Source: Fodinicurvata fenggangensis DSM 21160 (GTDB lineage: Bacteria > Pseudomonadota > Alphaproteobacteria > Kiloniellales > DSM-21159). From it: 64,000 bases of DNA. Made by a program: the position numbers and the translations under genes. The DNA is taken from assembly GCF_000686045.1 (NCBI RefSeq), contig NZ_JMLV01000015.1, positions 7,501-71,500 of the forward strand, written 5' to 3'. Shown here piece by piece: positions 8,052 through 17,900 of this stretch (positions within the stretch are counted from its first letter, which is position 1; each line of letters opens with the position of its first letter). The notes beneath the pieces were generated by a model, which was given only the letters and a program-made list of their open reading frames with translations, was not told the origin of the DNA and made no database searches.

Positions 8052-9029
8052 ATGACGGTCTTCATAATCCGTCGCCTGCTTCAGAGCTTCTTTGTGCTGG
8101 TGGCCATGACGGTGATCGTGTTCGTGGCCGTCTATGCCATCGGCAATCCGGTGGATATCCTGATCGCGCCCGATGCCACCCAGGCCGAGCGTACGGCAGC
8201 GATCGCCCGGCTGGGTCTCGACCAGCCGCTTCATCAGCAATACATCTCGTTTGTCGGCAACCTGCTGCAGGGCGACGTGGGACGTTCGTTCGTTTTCAAC
8301 GTGCCCGCCTTCACGCTGGTGCTGAGCCGTCTGCCGGCTACGCTTGAACTCGCCCTCTTTGCGCTGTCCCTGTCCATTCTGATCGGCATTCCGCTGGGTC
8401 TCTGGGCCGGTCTCAAGCCGCAAAGCATCGCCGGGCATTCCATCATGGTGGGCTCGATCTTTGGCTTCAGCCTGCCCAACTTCTGGCAGGGGCTGATGCT
8501 GATCCTGCTGTTTGCCGTCCTGCTGGGCTGGTTGCCGTCAGGCGGGCGCGGAGAGCCCGGTGAATTCCTGGGCATGCAGTCCACGCTGTTTTCCCTGGAC
8601 GGCTGGTCGCACCTGATCTTGCCCTCGATCAACCTGGCGCTTTTCAAGACGGCCCTGATCATCCGCCTGACCCGGGCCAGCGTGCTGGAGGCCATCCAAC
8701 TGGATTTCGTGAAGTTCGCCCGCGCCAAGGGCCTGCGTGAAGGCCGGATCGTCGGTGTGCATATCCTGAAGGTCATCATGATTCCGGTCATCACCATCAT
8801 CGGACTGGAGTTCGGCACCCTGATTGCCTTTGCGGTGGTGACCGAGACGGTCTTCGCCTGGCCGGGGATCGGCAAGCTGATCATCGATTCCATCTTCGTG
8901 CTCGATCGACCGGTTATCGTTTCCTATCTGATCGTCATCGTGCTGACCTTCATCACGATCAACCTGATCGTCGATGTCCTCTATTCCGTCTTCGACCCAC
9001 GGGTCCGGCTGCAGGATCTGGGCGCATGA
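8052..9029 (+). CDS. ABC importer permease, DppB type
   Basis: A 325-residue inner-membrane permease of the DppB/OppB class. Residues 4-30 (IRRLLQSFFVLVAMTVIVFVAVY) form the first membrane helix, followed by the typical periplasmic loop with RLGLDQPLHQQYISFVGNLLQGDVGRSF. The central membrane domain contains LPATLELALFALSLSILIGIPLGLWAG, and the cytoplasmic EAA loop near residues 210-235 reads VLEAIQLDFVKFARAKGL, which docks on the ATPases. Length is normal. It overlaps the next permease gene by 4 nt (ATGA), so the pair is probably translationally coupled and forms the heterodimeric channel. Confidence 0.92.
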   Translation: MTVFIIRRLLQSFFVLVAMTVIVFVAVYAIGNPVDILIAPDATQAERTAAIARLGLDQPLHQQYISFVGNLLQGDVGRSFVFNVPAFTLVLSRLPATLELALFALSLSILIGIPLGLWAGLKPQSIAGHSIMVGSIFGFSLPNFWQGLMLILLFAVLLGWLPSGGRGEPGEFLGMQSTLFSLDGWSHLILPSINLALFKTALIIRLTRASVLEAIQLDFVKFARAKGLREGRIVGVHILKVIMIPVITIIGLEFGTLIAFAVVTETVFAWPGIGKLIIDSIFVLDRPVIVSYLIVIVLTFITINLIVDVLYSVFDPRVRLQDLGA

Positions 9030-10318
9030 CCATTCAGGAAACCCAGGTCCAGGATGAGGTCGTACCCCCCGCAAAGGACACGCCGTTCCGGCGCACGCTG
9101 CGGGAGTTCGCCGCCAGCCGCGTGGCCGTGGTCGGGGCAGTCGTCCTGCTGCTGATCATATTCGCCGCGGTCTTTGCGCCCTGGATCGCGCCCCAGAACC
9201 CCTATGACCTGAATGAGATCCGGGTGGAGCACAGTCGCCTGGAGCCCGGCGCGGCCGGACGCGCCGATCCGGAGAGTCAATCTCTGCCCGTGCCGATTTC
9301 CGGCGAGGGTGAGTCCGGCAGGGAAACCCTGGAGTTGAGCGGCTCTGTTCCCTTCGAAAGCGCTGAGGCTTCCTGGGAGTGGGTGGCGCCCGAACGCGTG
9401 GCCGTTAGCCTGGACCTGCAGCCGGAGCAGAACCTGAAGACCCTGGAGCAGGAACTGAGAGTGGAAGGGCTGCCGCGCGGCGCAGAACTCTCGGTGGGCG
9501 AAAAGCACGACTTCCGGAATTTCTGGCTGGTGGCGCCTGACGAGATCACGGCGTTCGAGGTTCAGTTGCCGGAGGGCCATGAAGGCGGCTTCGAGCTGGA
9601 GATTCGTGCCCAGCAGGCCGAGGGCGAAATCGAGCAGGTCTACTGGCTGGGCACCGACGGGCAGGGCCGCGACATGTTCTCGGCCATCCTCTATGGCCTG
9701 CGCATCAGCATCTCCGTGGGGGTCTTCAGTGGTGCGCTGGCCCTGACGATTGGCCTGGTGGTGGGGCTGACCGCCGCCTACGCCGGTGGGCGGATCGATG
9801 CCCTGATCATGCGCATCGTCGACCTGCAGCTCAGCTTCCCGGCCATCCTGGTGGCACTGCTGCTGCTGGCGATCCTGGGGCGCGGACCGGACAAGGTGAT
9901 CCTGGCCCTGGTCATCGCCCAGTGGGCCTACTACGCGCGCACCGCCCGCTCGGCCGGCCTGGTGGAGCGCAGCAAGGAGTACATCGAGGCGGCGCGCTGC
10001 CTGGCACTCAGCCGTTGGCGCATCGTTTTGCGCCATATGCTGCCCAACTGCATCCCGCCGATGATTGTCGTGGGCACGGTGCAGGTGGCCAACGCCATCG
10101 CCCTGGAGGCGACGCTCAGCTTCCTGGGGCTGGGCATGCCGCAGACAGAGCCTTCGCTGGGACTGCTGATCTCCAACGGCTTCGACTACCTACTGTCGGG
10201 ACGTTACTGGATCAGCGTGTTCCCGGGCATTGCCCTGCTGGTCACCATCGTGGCCATCAACCTGGTGGGCGACCGCCTGCGCGAGGTCCTGAACCCGAGG
10301 ATGCGCCGTGATGAGTGA
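9026..10318 (+). CDS. ABC importer permease, DppC type, with a ~140-residue insertion
   Basis: A 430-residue DppC/OppC-class permease, clearly longer than the usual 280-310. The first helix (about 33-53) and the NPYDLN motif (58-63) are normal, and the family motif WLGTDGQGRD resumes at 207-216, followed by a standard membrane domain with the EAA loop GLVERSKEYIEAARCLALS. Between them, about residues 65-203 form an extra acidic segment with alternating polar and hydrophobic residues suggesting a beta-rich domain; by topology it faces the periplasm, where it could contact the binding protein or substrate. The reading frame is uninterrupted and codon use looks like the surroundings, so this is not a frameshift. 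The gene overlaps both neighbours. Confidence 0.88.
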   Translation: MTIQETQVQDEVVPPAKDTPFRRTLREFAASRVAVVGAVVLLLIIFAAVFAPWIAPQNPYDLNEIRVEHSRLEPGAAGRADPESQSLPVPISGEGESGRETLELSGSVPFESAEASWEWVAPERVAVSLDLQPEQNLKTLEQELRVEGLPRGAELSVGEKHDFRNFWLVAPDEITAFEVQLPEGHEGGFELEIRAQQAEGEIEQVYWLGTDGQGRDMFSAILYGLRISISVGVFSGALALTIGLVVGLTAAYAGGRIDALIMRIVDLQLSFPAILVALLLLAILGRGPDKVILALVIAQWAYYARTARSAGLVERSKEYIEAARCLALSRWRIVLRHMLPNCIPPMIVVGTVQVANAIALEATLSFLGLGMPQTEPSLGLLISNGFDYLLSGRYWISVFPGIALLVTIVAINLVGDRLREVLNPRMRRDE

Positions 10319-11294
10319 ACCGATCCTCCAGGTCGACAGACTCCAGACCCATTTCGAAACTCACTCGCGACCGGTGAAGGCCGTGGACGGGGTGAACTTC
10401 ACTGTGCGTGCCGGCGAAATCCTGGGCCTGGTCGGCGAAAGCGGCTCCGGCAAGTCCGTGACCGGTTTCTCGATCATGGGCCTGGTCGATCATCCGGGGC
10501 GTGTGGTGGGCGGCTCCATCCGCTTTGACGGGCAGGAGCTGGTGGGCCTGGCGGGAGAGCAGTTGCGCCGCTATCGCGGGCGCCGCATCTCCATGATCTT
10601 CCAGGATCCCATGATGACCCTGAACCCGGTCCTGCGCATCGACACCCAGATGGTGGAAACCTTGCAGGCCCATCAGGACATCTCGCGCGAAGCGGCGCTG
10701 GAGCGCTGCCGCGAGTCCCTGAAGATGGTGGGCATTTCGGCGCCTGAGGCGCGCTTGCGGAACTATCCGCACCAGCTGTCCGGCGGTATGCGCCAGCGCG
10801 TCGCCATTGCCATCGCCCTGCTGAACGATCCCGAACTGATCATCGCCGACGAGCCGACCACGGCTCTGGACGTGACCATCCAGTCGCAGATCCTGGCGGA
10901 GGTCCAGCGCCTGGTGGAGCAGAAGGGTGTGGCCATGATCCTGATCACTCACGATCTTTCCGTGGTGGCGGGCCTGGCCGACCGCATCGCCGTGATGTAT
11001 GCCGGCCGGATCGTGGAGCAGGGACCTTCGGACGAGATAATCAGCGCGCCACGGCATCCCTATACGTCGGGCCTTATTGCTTCGGTGCCGTCGCGCAACC
11101 AGCGCCACCAGCGGCTGCGCCAGATTCCCGGGATGACGCCTTCCATGACCCACTTGCCGGAAGGCTGTCCCTTTCACCCGCGCTGTCCCAAGGCGCAGGA
11201 CCTCTGCCGCAGCGAACCCGAGGATACCTGGGAGGGGCCCCGTTCCTGGCGGTGCCACTTTCCGGTTGGCAAGGACGAAAGTATCTGGTCATGA
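10308..11294 (+). CDS. ABC importer ATPase, DppD type
   Basis: A 328-residue nucleotide-binding subunit of a dipeptide/oligopeptide-type importer. It has Walker A GESGSGKS, a Q-loop in [12 protein letters not shown], the ABC signature LSGGMRQR, Walker [15 protein letters not shown] and the switch histidine in LITHDLSVV. The C-terminus carries the oligopeptide-transporter extension with [19 protein letters not shown], a cysteine-rich tail characteristic of DppD/OppD. Two start codons are adjacent (10308 and 10311); either overlaps the end of the DppC-type gene. The stop overlaps the next ATPase gene as ATGA. Together the two ATPases energise the permease pair encoded upstream. Confidence 0.93.
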   Translation: MMSEPILQVDRLQTHFETHSRPVKAVDGVNFTVRAGEILGLVGESGSGKSVTGFSIMGLVDHPGRVVGGSIRFDGQELVGLAGEQLRRYRGRRISMIFQDPMMTLNPVLRIDTQMVETLQAHQDISREAALERCRESLKMVGISAPEARLRNYPHQLSGGMRQRVAIAIALLNDPELIIADEPTTALDVTIQSQILAEVQRLVEQKGVAMILITHDLSVVAGLADRIAVMYAGRIVEQGPSDEIISAPRHPYTSGLIASVPSRNQRHQRLRQIPGMTPSMTHLPEGCPFHPRCPKAQDLCRSEPEDTWEGPRSWRCHFPVGKDESIWS

Positions 11295-12310
11295 CTGCAG
11301 CCGAGCCCCTGATCACGCTCGAGACGGTTTCGAAACGCTTCACGCGCAAGCTGGATGTGGCGGAACGCGTGGCACGCGGCTTCGGGGCAAGGATTCAGGA
11401 ACAGACCGTACATGCGGTGGACCGGGTCAACCTGACCGTCCACAAGGGGGAAGTCGTCGGCCTGGTCGGCGAGAGCGGCTGCGGAAAATCCACGCTGGGC
11501 CGCATAGTGGCGGGTCTGCACAAGCCGTCGGAAGGTCGCTTCCTTTACAAGGGCGTTCCTGTGGAGCAACTGCAGAGGCGTGATGCGGCCCACCTGGCGC
11601 TGGCCATCCAGATGATTTTCCAGGACCCCATGGCCTCGCTCAACCCGCGCCTGAAGGCCGGGCAGATCATCGGCGAGGCGGTGGGCGCGCACAAGCTGGT
11701 GCCGCGCGCCGAACAGAAGGACTACGTTGCGCAGATGATGCAGCGCGTGGGCCTGGATCCGGACTATCGTGCGCGCTATCCGCACCAGTTCTCCGGCGGG
11801 CAGCGCCAGCGCATCGGGATCGCGCGCGCGCTTGCCGTGAAGCCGGAAATGCTGGTCTGCGACGAGTCCGTGGCCGCCCTGGACGTTTCGATCCAGGCCC
11901 AGGTGCTCAACCTCTTCATGGAACTGCAGCAGGACTTCGGCCTGACCTATCTGTTCATCAGCCACGACCTGGGTGTGGTCGAGCATCTCTCGGATCGCGT
12001 GGTCATCATGTACCTCGGACGAGTTGTGGAGCAGGCCCCCACGGCGGAACTGTTTGCCGCGCCCAACCATCCCTACACCCAGGCCTTGCTGGAGGACGTG
12101 CCGCGGCTGGAAGCCGGCAAGCGCCGCTTCCACCCCATCAAGGGGGAGATCCCGTCTCCCATGGACCCGCCGCCGGGCTGTCATTTCCATCCGCGCTGTC
12201 CCCACGCCTTCGACCGCTGCCGTGTGGAACAACCGGCCCTGGAGGAAATCGCACCGGGACACTTTTCCGCCTGTCATCTCAACAGCACACCAAGGCCAGA
12301 ACAGTCATGA
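11291..12310 (+). CDS. ABC importer ATPase, DppF type
   Basis: A 339-residue second ATPase of the same importer. Walker [10 protein letters not shown]-loop [12 protein letters not shown], signature FSGGQRQR, Walker [14 protein letters not shown] (with Ser replacing the usual Pro of DEP) and H-loop [12 protein letters not shown] are all present, followed by the C-terminal [18 protein letters not shown] extension. I start it at the ATG at 11291, which overlaps the previous stop as ATGA; sequence further upstream lies inside the previous gene and adds residues unlike the family. The early part ([17 protein letters not shown]) is an insertion frequently seen in DppF-like proteins. Its end overlaps the M20 gene by 4 nt. 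Confidence 0.92.
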   Translation: MTAAEPLITLETVSKRFTRKLDVAERVARGFGARIQEQTVHAVDRVNLTVHKGEVVGLVGESGCGKSTLGRIVAGLHKPSEGRFLYKGVPVEQLQRRDAAHLALAIQMIFQDPMASLNPRLKAGQIIGEAVGAHKLVPRAEQKDYVAQMMQRVGLDPDYRARYPHQFSGGQRQRIGIARALAVKPEMLVCDESVAALDVSIQAQVLNLFMELQQDFGLTYLFISHDLGVVEHLSDRVVIMYLGRVVEQAPTAELFAAPNHPYTQALLEDVPRLEAGKRRFHPIKGEIPSPMDPPPGCHFHPRCPHAFDRCRVEQPALEEIAPGHFSACHLNSTPRPEQS

Positions 12311-13539
12311 CCCCCACCACACAAGCGCCATCCGACCAGAGTTCTTCGGGCGACACCCCGGTCCAGGGGACGGATCGCCCTTCCCCGGATGCCGTCGAGT
12401 GGCTGCGCCGGCTGATCGGCTTTCCCACCGTCAGCCGGGACTCCAACCTGGCCCTGATCGAGCATGTGAAGGACTATCTCGCAGCCCACGGCATCGCCTG
12501 CCGCGTGTTGCCGAACGCGGAGGGCAACAAGGCCAATCTCTGGGCGCGCATCGGCCCGGACCGGCCGGGTGGTGTGGCGCTCAGCGGACACACCGACGTG
12601 GTGCCGATCGACGGCCAGGACTGGGGCAGTGACCCCTTCGTCATGGAGGAACGCGACGGGACCCTGGTGGGGCGAGGGACGGCCGACATGAAGGGCTTCC
12701 TTGCATGCTGTTTGGCACTGGTGCCGCGCATGCAGGCGGCGCCGCTGGCCCGGCCCATCGACCTTTGCTTCTCCTATGACGAGGAAGTTGGCTGTCGGGG
12801 CGTCGACGGTCTGATCGAATACATCGCCACGCTGGAGAACAGGCCCGGGCTTTGCCTGGTCGGCGAGCCCACGGGCATGGACGTGGTGACCGGCCACAAG
12901 GGCAAGCTGGCGGTGGAGTGCGTGGTAAAGGGCAGTGTCGCGCATTCGAGCCTGGCGCCACGCGCAGCCAATGCCGTGCAAACCGCCGCACGACTGGTGG
13001 CGCGGATTGCCGACATGGCCGACGCGGTGGAGCGCGAAGGGCCCTTCGATCCCCGCTATGACGTGGAGCACACGACAATCCACGTGGGCCAGCTGCAGGG
13101 TGGGCAGGCGTTGAACATCGTGCCGGACCACTGTTCCTTCGTCTTCGAGTTCCGGTACCTGCCCATCGACGATCCCTTCGCGAAGCTGGAGGAGCTCAAG
13201 GCCTATGGCCGCGAACTGGAGGCCGCCATGCAGGCCAAGGCGCCGGAGGCGGCCGTCACCTGGAACCAGCTGTTCTCCTTTCCCGGCCTGGACATGGATG
13301 AGGACGACGAGGCCGTTACCTTCATGAAGGGGCTGGCCGCCACCAACAGCACGCGTCGCGTGGCCTATGGCACGGAAGGGGGCAAGTTCCAGCAGCACGC
13401 CGGCATTCCGACGGTGATCTGCGGGCCCGGCCACATTGACCAGGCCCACAAGGCGAACGAGTTCGCCGCGCTGTCCCAGTTGGCGGCGATGGAGCAGTTG
13501 CTGGACCGTCTGGTCGAGCGGCTGTGCAAGCAGGCCTGA
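12307..13539 (+). CDS. M20-family amidohydrolase (acetylornithine deacetylase-like)
   Basis: A 410-residue zinc-dependent deacylase. Metal and catalytic motifs are in order: SGHTDVVP (first zinc-ligand His with catalytic Asp), GRGTADMKGF (bridging Asp), YDEEVGCRG (catalytic Glu and ligand Glu), GEPT (Asp/Glu position) and the closing GPGHIDQAHKANEF (last His). The dimerisation domain carries TGHKGKLAVECVVKG. This is the ArgE/DapE branch, and the overall pattern is closest to ArgE-type N-acetylornithine deacetylases. Because it is coupled by a 4-nt overlap to a Dpp-type importer and followed by a creatininase-family gene, a catabolic role in removing an acyl group from an imported compound is likelier than arginine biosynthesis; this is inference. 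About 30 N-terminal residues are low-complexity. Confidence 0.88.
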   Translation: MTPTTQAPSDQSSSGDTPVQGTDRPSPDAVEWLRRLIGFPTVSRDSNLALIEHVKDYLAAHGIACRVLPNAEGNKANLWARIGPDRPGGVALSGHTDVVPIDGQDWGSDPFVMEERDGTLVGRGTADMKGFLACCLALVPRMQAAPLARPIDLCFSYDEEVGCRGVDGLIEYIATLENRPGLCLVGEPTGMDVVTGHKGKLAVECVVKGSVAHSSLAPRAANAVQTAARLVARIADMADAVEREGPFDPRYDVEHTTIHVGQLQGGQALNIVPDHCSFVFEFRYLPIDDPFAKLEELKAYGRELEAAMQAKAPEAAVTWNQLFSFPGLDMDEDDEAVTFMKGLAATNSTRRVAYGTEGGKFQQHAGIPTVICGPGHIDQAHKANEFAALSQLAAMEQLLDRLVERLCKQA

Positions 13540-13586
13540 GCGTGTAGGCTGCGGGTCAGTACATCAGCCTGGAGGAGGACAAGATC

Positions 13587-14375
13587 ATGGCGCAGGACGA
13601 CCAGACCTGGGAAGCGGGCGAACGCAGGCGCCTGCAGCTGCTGACCTGGCCGGATATCGAGGAGTACCTGCAGACCTCGCGCAGCATCCTGATTCCCATC
13701 GGCTCCACCGAGCAGCACGGGCCCACGGGCCTTCTGGGCACCGACGCACTCTGTCCGGAAGTGCTGTCCCGCGGTGTCGCCGCACGTACCGGTGCCCTGA
13801 TCGCGCCGACGCTGTCCATCGGCATGGCGCAGCACCACCTGGGCTTTCCGGGCAGTATTTCACTGCGCCCAAGCACGCTGATCGCCGTAGTCCGTGACGT
13901 GGTCACCTCTCTGGCCAGCCAGGGTTTCGAGCGCTTCTTCTTCGTGAACGGCCACGGCGGCAATATCGCCACCCTGCAAGCGGCCTTCTCGGAGATTCAT
14001 GCGGACGTCTCCTATGGCGTGCAAAGTAACCGCGCCTCCCTGCAGTTCCAGCTGCACAGCTGGTGGATGCTGCCTTCGGTGCGTGCGCGTAGTGCCGAGC
14101 TGTTCGGCGAAGCCGAGGGCTCGCACGTGACCTGTAGCGAGGTCTCGCTGACGCACTATGCCCATGGCCCCCACATGAAGTCGCGTCCGCTCTCGCCGAA
14201 GATTGCGCCCAAGGGGCCCATCGGCGATGCCCGAGACTTCCGTTCGCGCTTCCCCGACGGCCGCATCGGCTCGGACCCCACGCTCGCCAACGCCGAGGCC
14301 GGCGAGACGCTGTACGAGGCCGCGCTGGAAGATCTTTGCGGAGCGTGGGAGAATTTTACGCGAACGAGTGAATAA
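13587..14375 (+). CDS. Creatininase-family amidohydrolase
   Basis: A 262-residue protein of the creatininase superfamily, which hydrolyses cyclic or linear amides with two metals. Typical motifs are IPIGSTEQHGPTGLLGTDAL (metal-binding Glu, His and Asp), GMAQHHLGFPGSISL, and FFVNGHGGNIATLQ (metal-ligand His and a glycine-rich turn). A downstream GSHVTCSEVSLTHY block supplies the remaining Glu. Members include creatinine amidohydrolase, the pyrroloquinoline/mycofactocin maturation enzyme and riboflavin-pathway formamide hydrolases, so substrate assignment is not possible. It follows the M20 gene by 47 nt with an AGGAGGA ribosome site and is the last gene of the importer operon. Confidence 0.88.
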   Translation: MAQDDQTWEAGERRRLQLLTWPDIEEYLQTSRSILIPIGSTEQHGPTGLLGTDALCPEVLSRGVAARTGALIAPTLSIGMAQHHLGFPGSISLRPSTLIAVVRDVVTSLASQGFERFFFVNGHGGNIATLQAAFSEIHADVSYGVQSNRASLQFQLHSWWMLPSVRARSAELFGEAEGSHVTCSEVSLTHYAHGPHMKSRPLSPKIAPKGPIGDARDFRSRFPDGRIGSDPTLANAEAGETLYEAALEDLCGAWENFTRTSE

Positions 14376-14405
14376 CCGGCCCTATAGGGGGGTGCTTCGA
14401 GGAAG

Positions 14406-14825
14406 TCACCCCGTTTCGCGTACGACGTGGACGGTACAGGCTGAATGTCTCACGACACGTGCGGCTGTGGAGCCGAGGAGGAAATCGCCGAAGCCCGGCT
14501 TGTGAGAGGCGATCACGATAAGATCGGCGTTCTTCTGCTTTGCAGCGGCCAGGATTTCGCTGGGGGCGTGTCCCGTCCTGACCATGATGTTCTCTGAAAG
14601 GCCATTATCCCGGGCAATCTTTTTCAATTGATTGCGGACTTCATCATCACGCTCGTCGCGGATGCTTTGCGGGACCTGGGACCGGACATAAGCCGGAATG
14701 TCCTCTATCACGTTGAGCAGAAGGATCTCAGCGTCTTCAGCGGCAAGAACACGCGCAGCCGAGACCATGGGCTGAATCCTTTCGCTGTGAGACAGATCGA
14801 CTGGGATAATGACGGATTTGTACAT
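14406..14825 (-). CDS. Universal stress protein (UspA fold)
   Basis: A 139-residue single-domain universal stress protein. It starts with the usual MYKSVIIPVDLSHSE strand-loop and ends with HSACTVHVVRE, the strand that forms the dimer in Usp proteins. The nucleotide loop is variant: the usual G-x2-G-x9-G(S/T) appears here as A-S-H-K-x8-L-G-S-T, so the first two glycines are missing while the last Gly-Ser remains. ATP binding may therefore be weakened. The gene is alone, transcribed leftward, with its stop 31 nt from the convergent creatininase-family gene, and it follows the hybrid kinase gene on the same strand after 170 nt. Confidence 0.88.
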   Translation of the reverse strand: MYKSVIIPVDLSHSERIQPMVSAARVLAAEDAEILLLNVIEDIPAYVRSQVPQSIRDERDDEVRNQLKKIARDNGLSENIMVRTGHAPSEILAAAKQKNADLIVIASHKPGFGDFLLGSTAARVVRHSACTVHVVRETG

Positions 14826-14995
14826 GGAAGACTCCTTATCTGCTGCGCCCCTGATCCTCGGTTTGAGTCATGGCCAGGCTGTTCCATTGCTATACCACTA
14901 TATGATATCCATCCAAGGGCTGTGAAACCTTTTGAAGTATTGTTTGCTGGTCCGCTTGTTCTGGGGCCGGCCACGTGAAGGGATGACAGTTGTCT

Positions 14996-17900
14996 TCAGG
15001 TCCTGGGAGGGGCGTTTTCGGCAAGCACCTCGCGCAGCTTTTCGGCCAATGCCTGACGGCGGTAGGGTTTGGTCAGCAGGTGTACCCCCGGGTCGACCTG
15101 GCCATGATGGACAATGGCGCTGTCTGTGTAGCCGGAGGTGAAGAGCACAGGCAGATTCGGGTGGAGTTCCCGGGCTTTCTCTGCCAATTCGCCTCCGTTC
15201 AGGCCGCCGGGCATGATGACATCGGTGAATAGAAGATCCAGATCTGCTTCACGCTCCAGGATTTTTAGCGCCTGCGTTCCGTTTTCCGCGCTGACAACCC
15301 GATAACCAAGGCTTTCCAATTGCCCTATGACGTGGCCGCGGACAAGGTCGTCATCCTCAACCACAAGGATGCGTTCGGGGCCGCCGGTTATCTCATCGGT
15401 TTCGGTTGAAGCCCTTTCGTTCTCGGGATCGCTGAACCCGCGCGGCAAATAGAGTTTCACCGTGGTGCCCTGACCTTCTTCGGAATAGATGACGGCCTGC
15501 CCCCGGGATTGCCGGGCGAAGCCGTAGACCATGCTGAGGCCCAGTCCGCTGCCCTTGCCGGTTTCCTTGGTCGTGAAGAAGGGATCGAAAGCGCGCGCTA
15601 CGACATCTGAAGGCATGCCGTTGCCGGTATCGGATATGGCGAGCATGACATAGGGCCCTGGGGGAATCCGCTCATCCCCCTGGCCATAACCCTTATCCAG
15701 ATGGACGTTCTGCACCTCGATTGTCAGGTGCCCTCGCTCCGGCATGGCGTCACGGGCGTTGATGCAGAGGTTGAGCACAGCGCTTTCCAGTTGAACCGGG
15801 TCAACGAGAGCTTTCCACACGGTGTTCCCGGCCAGAATGTCGATCTGTATATGTTCGCCCAATGTGCGGCGCAGCAGGCCGCTCATGTCCTGGACAAGGC
15901 TGGCCACATCCGTTGGTTCCGGCGACAAGGGCTGCTGTCTGGCGAAGGCCAGGAGATGCTGGGTCAAATCGGCACTGCGCTCGGCAGCCGTCTGGGTCAT
16001 TTCGACAAGTGGATGCAGTTCGTGGTCTTTTGGCAGGGCTGCCGTCATGGCCTCCGTATTTCCGAGGATAACGGTCAGGAGGTTGTTGAAGTCATGTGCG
16101 ACTCCGCCCGTCAACTCGCCAATGGCCTTCAGTCTTTCGGATTGCGACAGGCGCTCGGAAAGGCGCCGGTTCTCCAGCATGCGTCCGATATGGGAGGCCA
16201 CAGCCTGGACCATTTCCCCTTCTTCGCTGGAGAAGAGCTCGTTCTGGCCAAAGCCGGTATGCCGAATCTCGCGGTAACCGACCTCCACTATGCCCATGAC
16301 CTGGTCGTTGGATTCTATGGTGCCGCGAAGTGAATGCGCCGGTTGGGACCAGCCGGGGCTTTTATAGTGGTTTTCCTCGAGTTCTATCCGAGCCACCGAG
16401 ATATCGGTATGCAGAAGACTTTCCGGCAGCACCTCGACAATCTGCTCACAGACAGTCTCGATGGGCTGTAGAGGATCAGAGGTGACCTCCAGAACGCGAT
16501 AAAGACAGCGCAATTCCTTGATGCGTTCGCGCAATTGCATCTGGTGATGCTTGCGTTCCGTGACGTCGGACATTCCTCCCACAAGCCGTATCGGCGTTCC
16601 CTCCGAATCCGGGATCAGGCTGGCATGGTCCTCCACGTGCAGGGTTTCTCCGTCCTTGCGCAGGAGACGATATTCGCTTTCCCAGAATTTCTGCCTGTCA
16701 CGGATAGCCTGCTGGACGTCATACTGGACTCTGGCCCTGTCGTCGGAATGCAGCCACTGCCCCCACTTTTCCGGTGTGTCGAGATCCTCCGGGGAGCAGC
16801 CGAGCAGTTTCTGTACGTCCGGGCTCCACCAAAGCCTGCCGGTGCGAAGATCCCAATCCCAGAGAACGTCGGAGACTGCCGAGGAAATGGCCTGGAAGCG
16901 CTGTTCACTCTCGCGCAGGGCAAGTTCAGCCTGTTTGCGGCGCGTGACGTCCCGGGCCGTACCCATGACACGCAAAACCTGCCCTTGCGCATCCCGGATC
17001 ATGGTGCCCTTGTCTGAGATCCAGCATAGGCTGCCATCAGGGCGGATCACGCGATATTCTGAAGTGAACCCTTCGTTTGCTTGGCCCCGCAGGGTATGCG
17101 CAACGTGATCGCGATCCTCCTCATGAATGGCTTCCAGCCAGAGCATGGGATCCTCGTAGACACTTTCACGCGAGCGACCCCATATGGTCTCGAATGCAGG
17201 GCTGATGTAGTGGAGCACGTCCCCTGCCGGATTGCTGATCCAGAATACCTCCTCGATGTTCTCGGCCAGTTCGCGGAATTTCTCCTCGCTCTTGCGCAAA
17301 GCTTCAAGGGCACGTGTCCGCTCGATCATCACAGAGGTCAGGTTGGACAGGCGGTCAATCAGGTCCAGGTCCGAGGTGTTGGGTGCGCGCGGTTCGCGGT
17401 AGTAGAGGGAGAAGGAAGCCAGTATTCTACCGTTTGCGCTCCGGATCGGTGTTGACCAGCAGGCCCGTAATCCATTTGCCAGTGCCAGGGGGCGGAAGTC
17501 GGCCCAGAGCGGGTCATTTTCTATGTCCGTGACGATGACACGCTCGCCCAGATACATGGCCGTTCCGCAGGATCCGACCGAAGGGCCAATCTCCACTCCG
17601 TCCAGTGTCTGGATATAACTCCCAGGCAGGCTGGGAGCCGCCCCGGGCCGGACATGATGCTCATCATCATCGAGTAAGATGATGGAGGCCAGAGTGCCGG
17701 GCATGAGTGATTCCACGCGCAGGAGCATATTCTCCATCACCGCGTTCAGCTCGGTGCCCTCAGACACCTGCTGTAGAATCTCCTTTTCCAGTTGGGTGGC
17801 CCTGCGAAACCTGTCTTTTTGCGTGACGTCCCGGAAAGAGACCACCGCTCCAGTGACGGCATCGCGCTCGTCAATCAGCGGTGCCACTGTAAAGTCCACA

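Noticed and set aside
6324-8438. A very long reverse-strand open frame opposite the Dpp-type binding protein and permease.
   Set aside because: It is antisense to well-supported genes, has no recognisable domain, and is His/Gln/Arg-rich in the way typical of complementary frames of high-GC genes.
12307-13539. Naming the M20 gene argE.
   Set aside because: The family match is good, but the importer-linked context points to catabolism, so a biosynthetic symbol would mislead.
14376-14405. Palindrome CCCTATAGGG between the creatininase-family and stress-protein genes.
   Set aside because: Only 10 bp with no U-run, too short to call a terminator or an operator.
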